The notes: generated by a model not told the origin, from the letters alone. Shown: positions 6,957 through 13,950, counted from the stretch's first letter. The stretch is DNA of 13,996 nt from JAIVJZ01 sp035296385 (GCA_035296385.1 DATHBB010000163.1:1-13996); one strand, 5' to 3'. Program-made: numbers and translations.

Positions 6957-7534
6957 ACGCGCGCGTGCCGCCTGGGCGTATCGTGCTCACGGGTTTCATG
7001 TGCGCGGGCAAAACCACCGTCGCGCGCGCCCTCGCCGCGCGTCTCGGTTGCGCGATGCTCGACACCGATGAGGCAATCATCGAGCGCGAAGGCCGCACCG
7101 TCGCGTCAATTATAGACGCGGACGGCGAAGCGCGGTTTCGCCGTCTCGAATCGGACGCGCTCCGCGACGCGTTGCGAGCGGGCGACGCGCGCGTCATCGC
7201 GCTCGGCGGCGGCGCCTGGACGATTGAAGAGAACCGCGCGCTCGTCGCCGCGACGCACGATTGCATCGCCGTCTGGCTCGACGCGCCCTTCGAGTTGTGC
7301 TGGCAGCGCATCACGAACGCCGCAGACAACACGCGCCCGCTCGCGCGCGAACGCGAATGCGCACACGCGCTTTATACGGCGCGGCGTGCCGCTTACGAAC
7401 TTGCAGCGTTGCGCGTGCAAGTCGATGATGAGCGAAGCGCGGAGGACACGGCGGCGGAGATCGCGTCTATAATCGGGCGGCAGAATTTTTCAGACGAACA
7501 TGAGGGACGAGAGGGAGAAAACACGCATGGCTAA
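6953..7534 (+). CDS. aroK: Shikimate kinase
   Basis: The enzyme phosphorylates shikimate with ATP at the 3-hydroxyl, making the substrate of the AroA encoded just upstream. In 193 residues it shows the Walker A loop GFMCAGKTT (14-22), LDTDEAI with the shikimate-binding Asp (37-39), FRRLES with the shikimate-binding Arg (62-67), the GGG turn (LGGGAW, 84-89), RPLA with the lid Arg (128-131) and a YTARR adenine-side motif. The fourth Walker A position is Cys where Gly is usual (GFMGAGKT). The C-terminal 20 residues (about 173-193) are beyond the normal fold and are encoded over the region that holds the rtcB ribosome site. The ATG overlaps the aroA stop by 4 nt and the stop overlaps the rtcB start by 8 nt (ATGGCTAA), so the three genes are very likely one operon. 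Confidence 0.95.
   Translation: MNARVPPGRIVLTGFMCAGKTTVARALAARLGCAMLDTDEAIIEREGRTVASIIDADGEARFRRLESDALRDALRAGDARVIALGGGAWTIEENRALVAATHDCIAVWLDAPFELCWQRITNAADNTRPLARERECAHALYTARRAAYELAALRVQVDDERSAEDTAAEIASIIGRQNFSDEHEGREGENTHG
7511..7517 (+). promoter_or_regulatory. Ribosome binding site GAGGGAG for rtcB
   Basis: GAGGGAG lies 9 nt before ATG 7527 and inside the end of aroK. An in-frame ATG at 7500 has no such site, so 7527 is preferred; the protein then starts MAKHDGDAK. Confidence 0.65.
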
Positions 7535-10007
7535 ACACGACGGCGACGCTAAAGCCTTGAAGGTCGCGCGCACCTTGAAGAACGCCGAGAACTGGAAACA
7601 CCTCGCGCGCTGGCACGGCGACGGCTACTTCGAACTACAGACTGAGGACACGGGCGACACACCCGTCCGCCTCTTTTTAACCAAGCAACTTCTGGACGAC
7701 GCCGAAGACATACTCTATCGCCAGATCGTCAACGCGACGCGCTTCCCCGCCGTCCGCATGGTCGTCATCACGCCCGACACGCACTACGGCTACGGCGTCC
7801 CCGTCGGCTGCGTGCTCATCACGGACGCCGACGCGGGCGCGGTCGCAATGGGGCCTGTGGGCTACGACATCGGGTGCTTCACGGCTGACACGCTCGTCCC
7901 GCTAGCGGATGGCGGCTCTTATCCGATTAGCGAATTGGCAGCGCGTGGCGACGAAGTTTTCGTCTATGCAATCTCACCGGAGCAGAAGATCGTTGTTGCC
8001 AAAGCGTCTGCGAAAAGGACTCGCACCGATGCGCCGCTCGTCAAAGTCACGCTCGACAACGGCAGGGAGATTCTTTGCACGCCCGATCACGAGTTCATGC
8101 TGCGCGATGGAGCTTACCGGCAGGCGCGAGAGTTGACGCCGCAAACTTCCTTGATGCCTTTCTATTCTCGCAAAGATAAGGACGGCTACACAGTTGTCAG
8201 ACATCCGGCAACGGGAAGCGAACAGAGAGTTCACTGGATCATGGCGCGTGGCGGAGTGCTTGGCGAGATTCCGGCGTTTGAAGGACAGAGAACGATTATT
8301 CATCACAAGAATTTTTGCCCTTCTGACAATCGGCCAGAGAATCTAGTGTTCATGGGCGATAGAGATCATACGAGCTATCACAAGTCTATCGTCGAGCGAA
8401 ATACACACTTTCAGTCAGAGTCATTTGAAGCCAGACGCAAAGAGGCTCTGTCGAGCAAGGCCAAGACTGCGGAAGGCCACGCCTATTTTGCGGAGCGCGG
8501 GACAAAAAACATTCTCGCCTACATGGCTAACAAGACGGAGCACTTCAAGAAGTCTGTCGCCGGAAACGGCGTGCGCGGCAAGAAATATTTGGAGGCTTAT
8601 AACGTCAGTCCTGAAGGACGCAAAAAGTCTTCTGAAGTTGCGCATCGTCAATACGCCTGCGAGACGTGCGGCGAAGTTTTGGTCGGCGGTTTTGGAATTC
8701 ATAATCACCGCCGCTGGCGGCACGGCTACAATCATAAAGTCGTCTCAGTTGAGCGGCTGGAAGAAACGGCGGATGTGTTTTGTCTGACCGTGCCGGAGTA
8801 TGGAAACTTTGCGCTCGATGCGGGAGTGTTCGTGCATAACTGCGGGATGATGTCGGCGCGTTCGGAGGTGGAGGCGGGTGAGGCGACGGCGGAGAAGCGT
8901 CTGGAGTTTAATCGCGCGGTGATGGAGCGCGTGGACATGGGCGCGGGCGGAAAGAGCGTGCGGCTCGGCGCGTTGACGAAGCCGGAGTTTAATAATCTGG
9001 TGCGCGGGGGCGCGGAGTATTACGTCGAGAAATACGGGGCGACCTTTGATCGGAGTCGTGCGGAGCGGCATCGCATTCCGGTGGACGACGGTTGGCAGAT
9101 TCCCTGGGGCGGGAAGGGCAGGCCGGAGCGCGGGTTGAATCAGATGGGGAGCCTCGGCGGCGGCAATCATTTCATCGAACTGCAAAGGTCGGAGCAGACG
9201 GGCACGCTGTTTGTGCAGGTACACACGGGCAGTCGCGGCTTCGGGCACGGCCTCGCGACCAACTACTTCGAGATGGCACGCGAGGAACGACCCGATCAGA
9301 TCACGGACATAGACCTCGGCTACTTCATGCCCGACTCACTTCATTACCGGGACTATCTGAACGCCGTCGCGGCGGGCGGCAACTATGCGATCCTGAATCG
9401 CCTGATCATCTTCGAGCAGGTCGCGGACGCCTTTCGCTCGGTGTTCGGGCGTGAGCTTGAGTTGATCTATGAGATCAGCCACAACCTCGTGCAGCGCGAG
9501 TGGCATCCTGAGTTCGGCGACGTGTGGGTGCATCGCAAGGGCGCGACGCGCGCGTTTCCCGCAGGGCATCCGGCGCTCGCGGGCACGCACTGGGAAGCGA
9601 CCGGGCATCCCGTCTTGATTCCGGGGTCGAACAAGGATTGGAGTTACATACTGCAACCGCTGGCGGGGGCTGTGAACAGCGGCTACTCGGTCAATCACGG
9701 CGCGGGGCGTCGCCTGTCACGCGGCGAGGCGCGGCGCACGCTGTCGCAGCGCGCGATTGACGACGAGTACAAGGCCGCCGGAATTTTGGTCAACACGAAC
9801 GGGCGCGTGCCGCTCGACGAAGCCGCGCCCGCTTACAAATCTTCGGAGCAGGTGATCGAAGCCGTCACGAGCGCGGGGCTGGCGCGCGTCGAACACCAAC
9901 TCTGGCCGCTCGCCTCGCTCAAAGGCGCGGACGAACGCAAAGGCAAAGGACGCAAGCAAGGCAGAGGCGACGCGAAGAAGGGGCGCAAGACGAAGGAGCA
10001 CTATTGA
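7527..10007 (+). CDS. rtcB: RtcB RNA ligase precursor containing an intein
   Basis: RtcB ligases join RNA 2',3'-cyclic phosphate or 3'-phosphate ends to 5'-OH ends with GTP and Mn2+, in tRNA splicing or RNA repair. The 826-residue precursor consists of a 116-residue N-extein, a 322-residue intein (7875-8840) and a 388-residue C-extein; the spliced protein would be 504 residues, near the size of the longer family members. After splicing the junction reads GYDIGCGMM, where Cys is the conserved metal ligand. The C-extein has GGGNHFIEL, HTGSRGFGH, EISHNLVQRE, RKGATRAFP and VNHGAGRRLSR, whose His is the one that forms the covalent GMP adduct. PGSNKDWSY stands where PGSMGTxSY is usual. The C terminus is Lys/Arg-rich. 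No rtcA, archease or rtcR is nearby. Splicing must work for activity, because the intein splits the active site. Confidence 0.95.
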   Translation: MAKHDGDAKALKVARTLKNAENWKHLARWHGDGYFELQTEDTGDTPVRLFLTKQLLDDAEDILYRQIVNATRFPAVRMVVITPDTHYGYGVPVGCVLITDADAGAVAMGPVGYDIGCFTADTLVPLADGGSYPISELAARGDEVFVYAISPEQKIVVAKASAKRTRTDAPLVKVTLDNGREILCTPDHEFMLRDGAYRQARELTPQTSLMPFYSRKDKDGYTVVRHPATGSEQRVHWIMARGGVLGEIPAFEGQRTIIHHKNFCPSDNRPENLVFMGDRDHTSYHKSIVERNTHFQSESFEARRKEALSSKAKTAEGHAYFAERGTKNILAYMANKTEHFKKSVAGNGVRGKKYLEAYNVSPEGRKKSSEVAHRQYACETCGEVLVGGFGIHNHRRWRHGYNHKVVSVERLEETADVFCLTVPEYGNFALDAGVFVHNCGMMSARSEVEAGEATAEKRLEFNRAVMERVDMGAGGKSVRLGALTKPEFNNLVRGGAEYYVEKYGATFDRSRAERHRIPVDDGWQIPWGGKGRPERGLNQMGSLGGGNHFIELQRSEQTGTLFVQVHTGSRGFGHGLATNYFEMAREERPDQITDIDLGYFMPDSLHYRDYLNAVAAGGNYAILNRLIIFEQVADAFRSVFGRELELIYEISHNLVQREWHPEFGDVWVHRKGATRAFPAGHPALAGTHWEATGHPVLIPGSNKDWSYILQPLAGAVNSGYSVNHGAGRRLSRGEARRTLSQRAIDDEYKAAGILVNTNGRVPLDEAAPAYKSSEQVIEAVTSAGLARVEHQLWPLASLKGADERKGKGRKQGRGDAKKGRKTKEHY
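7875..8840 (+). other. RtcB intein with HNH homing endonuclease and C2H2 zinc finger
   Basis: The element begins with Cys1 (CFTADTLVPLADG, block A) and ends GVFVHN followed by Cys+1 of the C-extein. Block B is LCTPDHEFML with TxxH His at intein residue 72. The C-terminal part is VFCLTVPEYGNFAL (block F, with Cys and Gly where Asp and His often stand) and then the terminal HN. Between the splicing blocks lies an HNH endonuclease-like region: IIHHKN (His143-His144), DNRPENL (Asn152-Asn156) and a following DHTSYH (His165). A basic linker follows, then C262-x2-C265-x12-H278-x4-H283, an exact C2H2 finger spacing that likely binds DNA. All reading is in frame with no stop, so the endonuclease looks intact. 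Base composition differs from the host: 52 of 120 bases at 8281-8400 are G or C, against 38 of 60 at 9121-9180, a sign of transfer. Confidence 0.93.
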
Positions 10008-10029
10008 TCACAAAGGGACGCCGATCTTG

Positions 10030-10223
10030 AGTCCCGTCAGGGACGATTGGTAATAGCCCAGTGATTTATCGCTGGGACAGCCAGATGAGTTGAAAACAAA
10101 AGTCCCGTAGGGACGATTGAATCCGGCGTTATTTCAATCGTCCCTACGGGACTCAACTTATCGGCCTGCGCATATACCCAGCACTAAAGTGCTGGGCTAC
10201 TATCAATCGTCCCTGACGGGACT
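10030..10223. repeat. REP-like composite: two inverted copies of a three-hairpin module
   Basis: Six hairpin units lie in mirror order. Unit A (10030-10049) is exactly complementary to unit F (10204-10223). Unit C (10101-10121) is exactly complementary to unit D (10133-10153), with 11 nt between. Units B (about 10054-10077) and E (10177-10200) are related CCCAG...CTGGG hairpins in opposite orientation. A, C, D and F are versions of GTCCCGTAGGGACGATTG, each itself a small palindrome. Read outward-in, both halves have the order A, TAGCCCAG hairpin, GTTGA, C. It fills the gap between convergent rtcB and topoisomerase genes, the usual place for REP/REPIN elements, and may also stop transcription from both sides. 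Confidence 0.9.
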
Positions 10224-10237
10224 CATACGTTATCGAG

Positions 10238-11299
10238 TTAAGCGCGAAGCAGTTTCAACAGCGCGGTTTCTTCGGGGTCGTATTCGGGAAGTTGGCGTTG
10301 GATGCGGCGCGCGCGGCGCGGGCGAAACTCGTCGAGCGTGATGCCCTGACAGTAGCGTTCGATGACCGACGGGTGGATGTAGCAGTTGCGGCAGACGGTC
10401 GGGGTGTTGCCGAGATGTTCGGCGACATGTTTGACGGCGTGGACGATGTTGCGCCTGGCCTCGCGGTCGTCTTCGGGCTTGCCGAGTTCGGCCAGTTCCA
10501 CGGCGCACAGAAGCGTCCCGCCCCACGTGCGAAAGTCTTTGGCGGAGAATTCGGGCGCGGTCGCCGCCTTGATGTAATCGTTCACGTCGCGCGGCCTGAT
10601 GGGGACGGGACGTTTGTTCTCTTCGTCCCAGTATTGAAAGAGCCGCTTGCCGCGCAAACTCTGTATGTCGCGCATGAGCGAGGCGAGTTCTTCGTCAACG
10701 AGTATGCGCCGGTGTTTGATGTGATGCTTGCCGACGAAGGAGAAGATGAGCCGCCCGCCGCGTTTGATTTCGAGGTGACGGTTGCGCAGGGTCGTGATGC
10801 CGTAGGTGCGGTAACGCACGACGCTCTCTTCCGAGCCGACGCGGAAATAGAGATCGTTGATGAGGCGTACGACGACGGCGAGCACGCGTTCGCGCGGCAA
10901 GCCTTCGCGCGCGATGTCTTCGTTGGTGCGACGGCGCAGGCGTTCGAGTTGTTGGCCGAAGCGCTCGATCTTGGCATACTTGCGGCGCGCCTGCCGGGCG
11001 GCGAAGGACGGATGATAGATGCGCTGCACGCGCCCGCCCGCGTCGAGGCCGATGGCTTGCAGCCGACCGCGCGCCGAAGGGCAGATGCGCACCTCCGTCC
11101 ACGCCGGAGGAATCACGAGCGAGCGTATGCGCTGACACGAGGCCTCGTCCGTGACGGGTTTGCCCGCCGCGTCTTCGTAACGAAAGCCGCCGCGCTTCGT
11201 GCCGCGCCGCCGCCACCAGCTCGCCCTCGCGCCTCGCGTCACACTCTCGCTCGCGCCGTGCGTGGGTTTCTCTGCGACTGAAATTTGTGCGCTCACCAT
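10238..11299 (-). CDS. DNA topoisomerase IB (bacterial, poxvirus-like)
   Basis: The 353-residue enzyme relaxes supercoils by nicking one strand through a 3'-phosphotyrosine link, without ATP or metal. Catalytic residues line up with the vaccinia/Deinococcus family: Arg153 in LYFRVGSEE, Lys191 in FSFVGKHH (38 residues later, 37 in vaccinia), Arg257 in DFRTWGG, Asn298 in LGNTP and the nucleophile Tyr307 in VCRNCYIHP. The Asn stands where eukaryal and viral enzymes have His, as known for bacterial members. The N-terminal domain carries IPPAWTEVRICPSARGRLQA and YHPSFAARQARRKY, typical of bacterial topoisomerase IB. ATG at 11299 is the plausible start; a weak GGGGATGG lies upstream. A good promoter is at 11380-11408. 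The gene converges on rtcB. Most bacteria lack this enzyme, so it is an accessory topoisomerase, possibly acquired by transfer. Confidence 0.93.
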   Translation of the reverse strand: MVSAQISVAEKPTHGASESVTRGARASWWRRRGTKRGGFRYEDAAGKPVTDEASCQRIRSLVIPPAWTEVRICPSARGRLQAIGLDAGGRVQRIYHPSFAARQARRKYAKIERFGQQLERLRRRTNEDIAREGLPRERVLAVVVRLINDLYFRVGSEESVVRYRTYGITTLRNRHLEIKRGGRLIFSFVGKHHIKHRRILVDEELASLMRDIQSLRGKRLFQYWDEENKRPVPIRPRDVNDYIKAATAPEFSAKDFRTWGGTLLCAVELAELGKPEDDREARRNIVHAVKHVAEHLGNTPTVCRNCYIHPSVIERYCQGITLDEFRPRRARRIQRQLPEYDPEETALLKLLRA

Positions 11300-11379
11300 C
11301 TTGAAACCATCCCCTGCACGTTGAAGTTCATGTCGGCATGTTAGCTGGCGAGCGGTTACAAAACTATGGCGGCGGGGAA

Positions 11380-11408
11380 TCTATAGTAATTTGCAATCAA
11401 ATGCTCAA
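11380..11408 (-). promoter_or_regulatory. Sigma-70-type promoter for topoisomerase IB gene
   Basis: On the minus strand TTGAGC (11403-11408) and TATAGA (11380-11385) are separated by 17 bp. Transcription would start near 11373, about 75 nt before the ATG at 11299. Confidence 0.45.
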
Positions 11409-11411
11409 CAC

Positions 11412-11508
11412 TCTCTGTGCCCCCTCTGTGCGCTCTGTGTCTCTGTGGTGAGTGTTTCACATAAGCATTCACCACAGAGACACAGAGAACACGGAGGGGG
11501 CACAGAGA
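11412..11508. repeat. Inverted repeat of the CACCACAGAGACACAGAG family
   Basis: Two 43-nt arms (11412-11454 and 11466-11508) are complementary at 39 of 43 positions around an 11-nt loop. The inner part of the right arm reads CACCACAGAGACACAGAG, shared with the outer ends of the element at 1698-1854. It sits between the topoisomerase promoter and the terminator of the zinc-ribbon gene. Confidence 0.9.
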
Positions 11509-11545
11509 AAAGACGGGAAGCGTTGAAGCTGTCCCGTCTTCTCTT
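11505..11545 (-). terminator. Intrinsic terminator after the zinc-ribbon gene
   Basis: On the minus strand, after the stop at 11566, a stem AAGACGGGA (11532-11540) pairs with TCCCGTCTT (11510-11518) around a 13-nt loop and is followed by TTCT with more Ts. The other strand also has CTCTTTT after the stem, so it may work both ways. Confidence 0.6.
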
Positions 11546-11565
11546 TTGCCGCGTTGACTTTTTAT

Positions 11566-12312
11566 TTAGCTCGCCGTGTTTGCCGTCGTCCGTTGCGGCT
11601 GCTCGGCGGGGACGTAATAGAGTATGCGGTTGCAGTTTTCGCAGATGATGATCTCTTCGCCGAGACGGACCTGCGACATGACATGCGGGCGCAAGGCCAT
11701 GAAACAGGCGGAGCACGAATTGTTCCGCGCTTCGGCCACGGCGACGCCGCCGCGTATGCGCGAACTGATGCGGTTGTACATCGCGGCCATAGGCTTCGGC
11801 AGTTCCGCCGCCATGCGCTCACGCTCGGCGCGCAGGTTCGTGAGTTGGTCGGCCTGCGTGCGCGTCTGTTCCTCGAACGCCTTGAGCTTCGCTTCCATCT
11901 CGGCGCGCATCTGCGCGATCTGCGGTTCGTGCTCGCCGATCTCTTTCTCCGCGCCGTCGAAAGCTTCCATCTGTTCGAGCACTTTGGTTTCGAGTTCGGA
12001 GATATGCTTGCGCGCGGCGTCGGCCTCGCGTATGGCGGCGGCATACTCTTTCTCGTTCGTGGAGGACATCAAAGCCTTGTCGGCGTGTCCGGCCTTCAGG
12101 CGCGTCTCGGCGATCTCGGTTTCGAGTCGCGTGCGCTCGGTGCGCGCCGCGTCGCGGCGATTTTCGATGGCGCGAAATTCAAAGGCGCGCTGCTCGAACT
12201 CTCTTTCGATCTCAGCGCGCCTCTGCGGAATGGCGTTCAACTCGGCTTCCAGCCGTCTGATATTTGTGTCTGTCTGCTGTAAGGCAATTAACTGTGATAA
12301 CTCCGCTTTCAC
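11566..12312 (-). CDS. Coiled-coil protein with C-terminal C4 zinc ribbon (DUF164/zf-RING_7 type)
   Basis: About 190 residues of long charged helix (LIALQQTDTNIRRLEAELNAIP and on, with many Glu, Arg and Ala heptads) lead to a C4 zinc ribbon: CSAC (Cys200, Cys203) and CENC (Cys224, Cys227), joined by FMALRPHVMSQVRLGEE. This is the layout of the DUF164/zf-RING_7 family, whose molecular role is not well known; a nucleic-acid or protein-bridging part is often assumed. The start is chosen as GTG 12312 because GGAGGG stands 10 nt upstream (12323-12328); a TTG at 12330 would add six residues but would cover that site. The 248-residue length is typical. The ribbon is intact. A terminator hairpin follows the stop. 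Confidence 0.88.
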   Translation of the reverse strand: MKAELSQLIALQQTDTNIRRLEAELNAIPQRRAEIEREFEQRAFEFRAIENRRDAARTERTRLETEIAETRLKAGHADKALMSSTNEKEYAAAIREADAARKHISELETKVLEQMEAFDGAEKEIGEHEPQIAQMRAEMEAKLKAFEEQTRTQADQLTNLRAERERMAAELPKPMAAMYNRISSRIRGGVAVAEARNNSCSACFMALRPHVMSQVRLGEEIIICENCNRILYYVPAEQPQRTTANTAS

Positions 12313-12467
12313 TTCGGGTGTTCCCTCCAAACATCTGACGACTTAACGCTTCCGCTCTCATGCTTCGCTCAACCACGAATCATCGCACAACCCTTGCGAG
12401 AGTGACAAGTGACGGGAGGTGAGGGGCTTGAGAGGCTTTGCCTTTTGCTGTGCAGCAGGAGTCGGGA

Positions 12468-12800
12468 CTAACGGGGTTCATGCACCTTCAAATCATTCTT
12501 CAATTCCTTAAAGTCGGCACGTAAAGCATAAACTTCCGAGTGCGTTAACTTAACTTCGCTCTCGATGCGATCAAGCCGGATGTCGAGACGTTCCTCCAGA
12601 CCACCGAAACGTTCCTCCAGACTGCCGAACCGTTCTTCCAAACCACCGAGACGTTCCTCCAGACTACCGAAACGTTCCTCCAGACTATCTATCCGTGCGT
12701 TCAACTGTGAGCCGAGCGCGTTGATACGCTCCAAAACGGTTTCAATCGTCGGCTTCGTGTCGTACTTTTCCGCGATCTCTTTTGTAGGCTCGTCTGACAT
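12468..12800 (-). CDS. Small heptad-repeat coiled-coil protein
   Basis: The 110-residue acidic product has no signal peptide or membrane segment. Its middle is a run of five seven-residue repeats of the type GSLEERF / GGLEERL (about residues 39-73), flanked by helical stretches (TIETVLERINALGSQLNARI before, RLDRIESEVKLTHSEVYALRADFKELKNDL after). The Leu spacing predicts a parallel coiled-coil oligomer. The repeats are also clear in the DNA as 21-bp units at 12588-12692, so repeat number may vary between strains. Similar small coiled-coil proteins are common in bacteria and in phage-like genes, and no function can be assigned. ATG at 12800 is the first start; no strong ribosome site is seen, which lowers the certainty of the start but not of the frame. 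Confidence 0.75.
   Translation of the reverse strand: MSDEPTKEIAEKYDTKPTIETVLERINALGSQLNARIDSLEERFGSLEERLGGLEERFGSLEERFGGLEERLDIRLDRIESEVKLTHSEVYALRADFKELKNDLKVHEPR
12588..12692. repeat. Five 21-bp tandem units within the coiled-coil gene
   Basis: Five consecutive 21-bp units of the type ACGTTCCTCCAGACcaCCGAA on the plus strand keep the reading frame of the gene and encode its heptads. Units differ at a few bases, mostly silent or Leu/Phe and Ser/Gly changes. Confidence 0.85.
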
Positions 12801-12908
12801 GGAGAAAGTCTATCAGAAGTGCGTAAGAATTGCTAAAAACTTGTAAGGAAGAGCAGGACGAATTCATTGATCGTGCCGGTCTATGACACTATCGAGAAGA
12901 AAGTAGTG

Positions 12909-12965
12909 AGTGACAGGAAAGAACAGGTTTTCATCCTGTCACTTGTCACTCGTCACTCGTCACTT
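12909..12965. repeat. GTGAC-type repeat overlapping the 3' end of the oxidoreductase gene
   Basis: AGTGACAGGA (12909-12918) pairs with TCCTGTCACT (12934-12943) to form a 10-bp hairpin; the array of CACTTGTCACTCGTCACTCG words continues to about 12965. It is the same word family as 4373-4457. It runs into the coding sequence at 12946-12963 and provides its stop codon. A fragment (AGTGACAAGTGACGGG) also occurs near 12400. Confidence 0.75.
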
Positions 12966-13944
12966 TTATGACCACCTTGCCGAAGGTTTCATTCGATTCG
13001 AGGCGAAGATGTGCGTCGCGTATGTCGCGCATGTCGTAGATGCTGTCGATGACGGGGCGAAGCGTGCCGCGCGCAAAGAGCGGCGCGACGTGCGCGGCGA
13101 AGAGGCGTGTGGCGCGCGCCTTCTCTTCCGCCGAACGTGCGCGCAAGACCGTGCCCGTGATGCGCAGTCGTTTGCCCATCACCTGCCGGAAGTCGAGCGG
13201 GGCACTCGCGCCACCCATCGTGCCGACGAGCAGCAGGCGTCCGCGCGGCGCGAGCGCGTCGAGGTTCGCCGCGAGGTAGTTTGCGCCGACGAGGTCGAGT
13301 ATGAGTTCGACGCCCGCGCCGTGCGTCCAGGTCTTCGCGGCGTCGGCAAACTTCTGCGGGTCGTCGGACATGACGCACGCCTCGTCGAGTCCATAGGCGC
13401 GTGCGCGTTCGAGTTTGTCTCCGGTGCGTGCCGTGCCGAGAGTTTGCGCCCCCGCAGCACTCGCGAGTTGGAGGGCGGCCAGCCCGACGCCCGAACCTGC
13501 GGCGTGCACGACGACGCGTTCACCGAGCGCCAAGTTCCCTTGCGTGAACAGCGCGTCGTGCGCGGTGATGAACGCCTCCGGCACGGCGGCGGCCTCCTCC
13601 CAACTGAGATTGTGAGGAATTTCCGCGAGCGTGTTTTCAGGCACGACCACATACTCGGCCTGCGCCCCGCCGCCCGTGATGCCGTACACGCGCTGCCCCG
13701 TGCGCCAGAGGCGCGCGTCCGCCCCCAATGCCTCTACCTCACCGGCAAACTCCAGCCCCGGAATATCGGCGGGCGCACCGACGGGCGCGGGATAATACCC
13801 GCGCCGCTGCAACAGGTCGGCGCGATTCAACGCCGCCGCGCGCACACGCACGCGCACGCGGTCGCCCGCCGCTTGAGGCTGTTCCGCCTCGCCGACTTCC
13901 AACCCTTCAACCCCGCCGTGAGAAACGATCTTGATCGCGCGCAT
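12946..13944 (-). CDS. NAD(P)H:quinone oxidoreductase, PIG3-like (zinc-independent MDR family)
   Basis: The 332-residue product is a medium-chain dehydrogenase/reductase of the quinone oxidoreductase group, cytoplasmic, reducing quinones with NADPH. The N-terminal half has LNRADLLQRRGYYPAPVGAP and IPGLEFAGEV, typical of the PIG3 subfamily, then GGGAQAEYVVVP. The nucleotide-binding Rossmann part has the glycine motif HAAGSGVGLAALQLA (about 147-161), DLVGANYL, and LLLVGTMGG. No catalytic or structural zinc cysteine cluster is present. The C terminus GKVVIKV is where relatives end; here five more codons follow (last residues TSDE), encoded by the GTGAC repeat, which also gives the TGA stop. ATG at 13944 is the only good start; the upstream DNA is a TTTACGATTCACGATT-type repeat with no clear ribosome site. 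Confidence 0.93.
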   Translation of the reverse strand: MRAIKIVSHGGVEGLEVGEAEQPQAAGDRVRVRVRAAALNRADLLQRRGYYPAPVGAPADIPGLEFAGEVEALGADARLWRTGQRVYGITGGGAQAEYVVVPENTLAEIPHNLSWEEAAAVPEAFITAHDALFTQGNLALGERVVVHAAGSGVGLAALQLASAAGAQTLGTARTGDKLERARAYGLDEACVMSDDPQKFADAAKTWTHGAGVELILDLVGANYLAANLDALAPRGRLLLVGTMGGASAPLDFRQVMGKRLRITGTVLRARSAEEKARATRLFAAHVAPLFARGTLRPVIDSIYDMRDIRDAHLRLESNETFGKVVIKVTSDE

Positions 13945-13950
13945 GCGGGA

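Noticed and set aside
7500..7526. Earlier in-frame ATG for rtcB at 7500
   Set aside because: It has no ribosome site, while ATG 7527 has GAGGGAG at 9 nt and gives the more usual short overlap with aroK.
10030..10223. CRISPR array suggested by repeated GTCCCGTAGGGACGATTG
   Set aside because: The units occur in both orientations, are self-palindromic, are unevenly spaced, and the segments between them are themselves hairpins; no cas gene is present.
10292..11281. Open frame of 329 codons on the plus strand opposite the topoisomerase
   Set aside because: Shadow of the topoisomerase IB gene; low-complexity product without motifs.
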